Below, piece by piece: positions 4,769 through 5,491 of a stretch of 5,491 nt of DNA. The notes below the pieces were generated by a model that saw nothing but the letters and a program-made list of their open reading frames with translations, had not been told where the DNA came from and did not search any database. Position 1 is the stretch's first letter. Every line of letters starts with the position of its first letter. Source of the stretch: Mycobacterium sp. (lineage in GTDB: Bacteria; Actinomycetota; Actinomycetes; Mycobacteriales; Mycobacteriaceae); the NCBI GenBank assembly GCA_029256565.1, contig JAQSXQ010000545.1, positions 1 to 5,491 on the forward strand. Reading direction: 5' to 3'. Made by a program: the position numbers and the translations under genes.

Positions 4769-5200
4769 ATGCGGTTCAACGCCTTCGCGGCCTACTCGGC
4801 CGGGATGGGCTTGACCGCTGAAGTCATCCCCGAGATGCAGGACAGTGACTACGAGTCCGGGATCGTCCAGATCGGCGAAGAGGCCTGGCGCGTCCGGACT
4901 GGGCGGAACACCCCGACCAAGCCGGGCGCCTTCGTCGCGTTCTGGCACCGGGACGAAGCGGGCAACACGGCGCCGTTCAGCGATGACGATCCCGCTGCAG
5001 GGCTGCTCGTCTTCGTGGAGCACCATGGTCGAAGGGGACTGTTCCGGTTCACGGGCGCGCAGCTCACTGAGCTCGGCATCACGTCAGGAGAGCGGCCGGG
5101 CAAACGTGGGTTCCGGGTGTACCCGAGCTGGTGCGTGGGCTTGAACGTGCGGGCCACGACCACGCAACGCGCTCAAGCTCCCGCGTTCCAGGAGTTGTGA
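4769..5200 (+). CDS. MepB-family protein, function unknown
   Basis: A 143-residue cytoplasmic protein resembling the MepB family, named after the third gene of the staphylococcal mepRAB locus; the biochemical role of the family is, to my knowledge, unassigned. Blocks that identify it are the N-terminal YESGIVQIGEEAWRVR (28-43), the highly conserved TPTKPGAFVAFWHRD (48-62), LLVFVEHHGRRGLFRF (79-94), LGITS (102-106) and PGKRGFRVYPSWCVGLN (110-126), ending in a T-T-Q-R-A-Q-A-P-A-F tail typical of the family. Length is close to normal for the family as I remember it, so it seems intact. No membrane segment or signal peptide is visible. The ATG is set by the leaderless promoter geometry. Unlike the staphylococcal locus, no multidrug efflux gene is next to it; the marR-like gene is 1.7 kb away and pairs with the hydrolase. 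Confidence 0.85.
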   Translation: MRFNAFAAYSAGMGLTAEVIPEMQDSDYESGIVQIGEEAWRVRTGRNTPTKPGAFVAFWHRDEAGNTAPFSDDDPAAGLLVFVEHHGRRGLFRFTGAQLTELGITSGERPGKRGFRVYPSWCVGLNVRATTTQRAQAPAFQEL

Positions 5201-5395
5201 GCTGCAGTGCTGGCAGTCGATCGCCCATCGGGATGGACGGCTGCGATCGCGGTTTGACTCAGCGGAGTCCCGCCGACAAGCGACTCTTCGGGCAACAACT
5301 CCTACCCCGACATGCCGAATGACGCGATCGTCGAGGCGGCCGAACTCACGACCGGGCCGTCACGGTAGGCAGGCGCTGGCCCCAGGTCTTCTCGG
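5201..5395. other. Non-coding stretch between the MepB-family gene and tRNA-Val
   Basis: No supported gene in these 195 bp. It holds a small hairpin GACTC-AGCG-GAGTC (5256-5269), about 56 bp after the mepB-like stop, which could help end transcription but has no T-run, and the palindrome GCGATCGC (5243-5250). A start-less open patch, 5258-5368, looks slightly protein-like but is too short to call. No copy of the tRNA 3' end was seen that would mark an integration site. Confidence 0.5.
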
Positions 5396-5468
5396 TGGGC
5401 CCTGCCGGGATCGAACCGACGACATCCACGGTGTAAACGTGGCGCTCTACCAGCTGAGCTAAAGGCCC
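5396..5468 (-). tRNA. tRNA-Val (anticodon UAC)
   Basis: The 73-nt minus-strand sequence folds as a complete cloverleaf. The acceptor arms are GGGCCTT and AGGGCCC (one U-G pair), and the D-stem is GCTC/GAGC with loop AGCTGGTA. The anticodon stem is CCACG/CGTGG with loop TTTACAC, and the variable loop is ATGTC. The T-stem is GTCGG/CCGGC (one U-G pair) with loop TTCGATC. The anticodon TAC (5433-5435 on the complement) reads GUA and, by wobble, other valine codons. The discriminator is A; the next bases are CCG, so the CCA end is not encoded and must be added after transcription, as is common in Actinobacteria. Confidence 0.97.
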
Positions 5469-5476
5469 TCACGACG

Positions 5477-5482
5477 ATCCTA
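5477..5482 (-). promoter_or_regulatory. -10 box of tRNA-Val
   Basis: On the minus strand TAGGAT lies 8 nt before the mature 5' end of the tRNA. The matching -35 would fall beyond the right edge of the window, so the promoter cannot be completed here. Confidence 0.45.
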
Positions 5483-5491
5483 GGGCGTCAG

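Noticed and set aside
5258..5368. Short open patch reading SSGNNSYPDMPNDAIVEAAE in part, resembling a remnant of a protein.
   Set aside because: There is no start codon with a ribosome site, it is only about 36 codons long, and I recognise no family. Chance cannot be excluded; a protein search would settle it.
5201..5468. Integration-site (att) or mobile-element boundary at tRNA-Val.
   Set aside because: tRNA genes are common integration sites, but no duplicate of the tRNA 3' end, no integrase and no inverted repeats were found in the window.

Overview
The window comes from a high-GC actinobacterial chromosome. Codon use, the TANNNT-type -10 boxes placed directly before start codons, and the tRNA-Val gene without an encoded CCA end suggest Microbacteriaceae, possibly Curtobacterium-like. 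The genus is an inference from style, not a search result.

Layout from left to right. At 2-349 is the C-terminal end of an NCS1-type nucleobase permease, and its stop codon overlaps the start of a PfkB-family sugar/nucleoside kinase (349-1272); together they look like the end of a nucleoside or nucleobase salvage operon. Convergent to it is a small ABM-domain (putative quinol monooxygenase) gene (minus, 1288-1644). It is divergent from a cupin-type AraC-family regulator gene (1815-2653) that is broken: an internal deletion plus frameshift removed the linker helix of the DNA-binding domain. Overlapping the tail of that pseudogene is a MarR-family repressor gene (minus, 2647-3084), divergent from an epoxide-hydrolase-like alpha/beta hydrolase (3174-4058). 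The short region between them holds two related 19-bp palindromes over both promoters, which strongly suggests MarR autoregulation and control of the hydrolase.

After the hydrolase, a 204-bp gap contains a 60-bp, 12-unit pentamer array. Next come a HIT-family nucleotide hydrolase/transferase (minus, 4263-4637) and a divergent MepB-family protein (4769-5200), with an interrupted dyad in their shared promoter region. The window ends with about 195 bp in which no gene is visible and a tRNA-Val(UAC) gene on the minus strand (5396-5468).

Recurring themes are small divergent gene pairs and apparently leaderless transcripts: araC-like, marR, mepB-like and probably HIT all have a -10-like hexamer exactly 6 nt before ATG. 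I do not see a clearly novel multi-gene system. The best leads are the MarR dual-operator switch, the broken AraC regulator beside its presumed target, the leaderless promoter pattern and the pentamer array.
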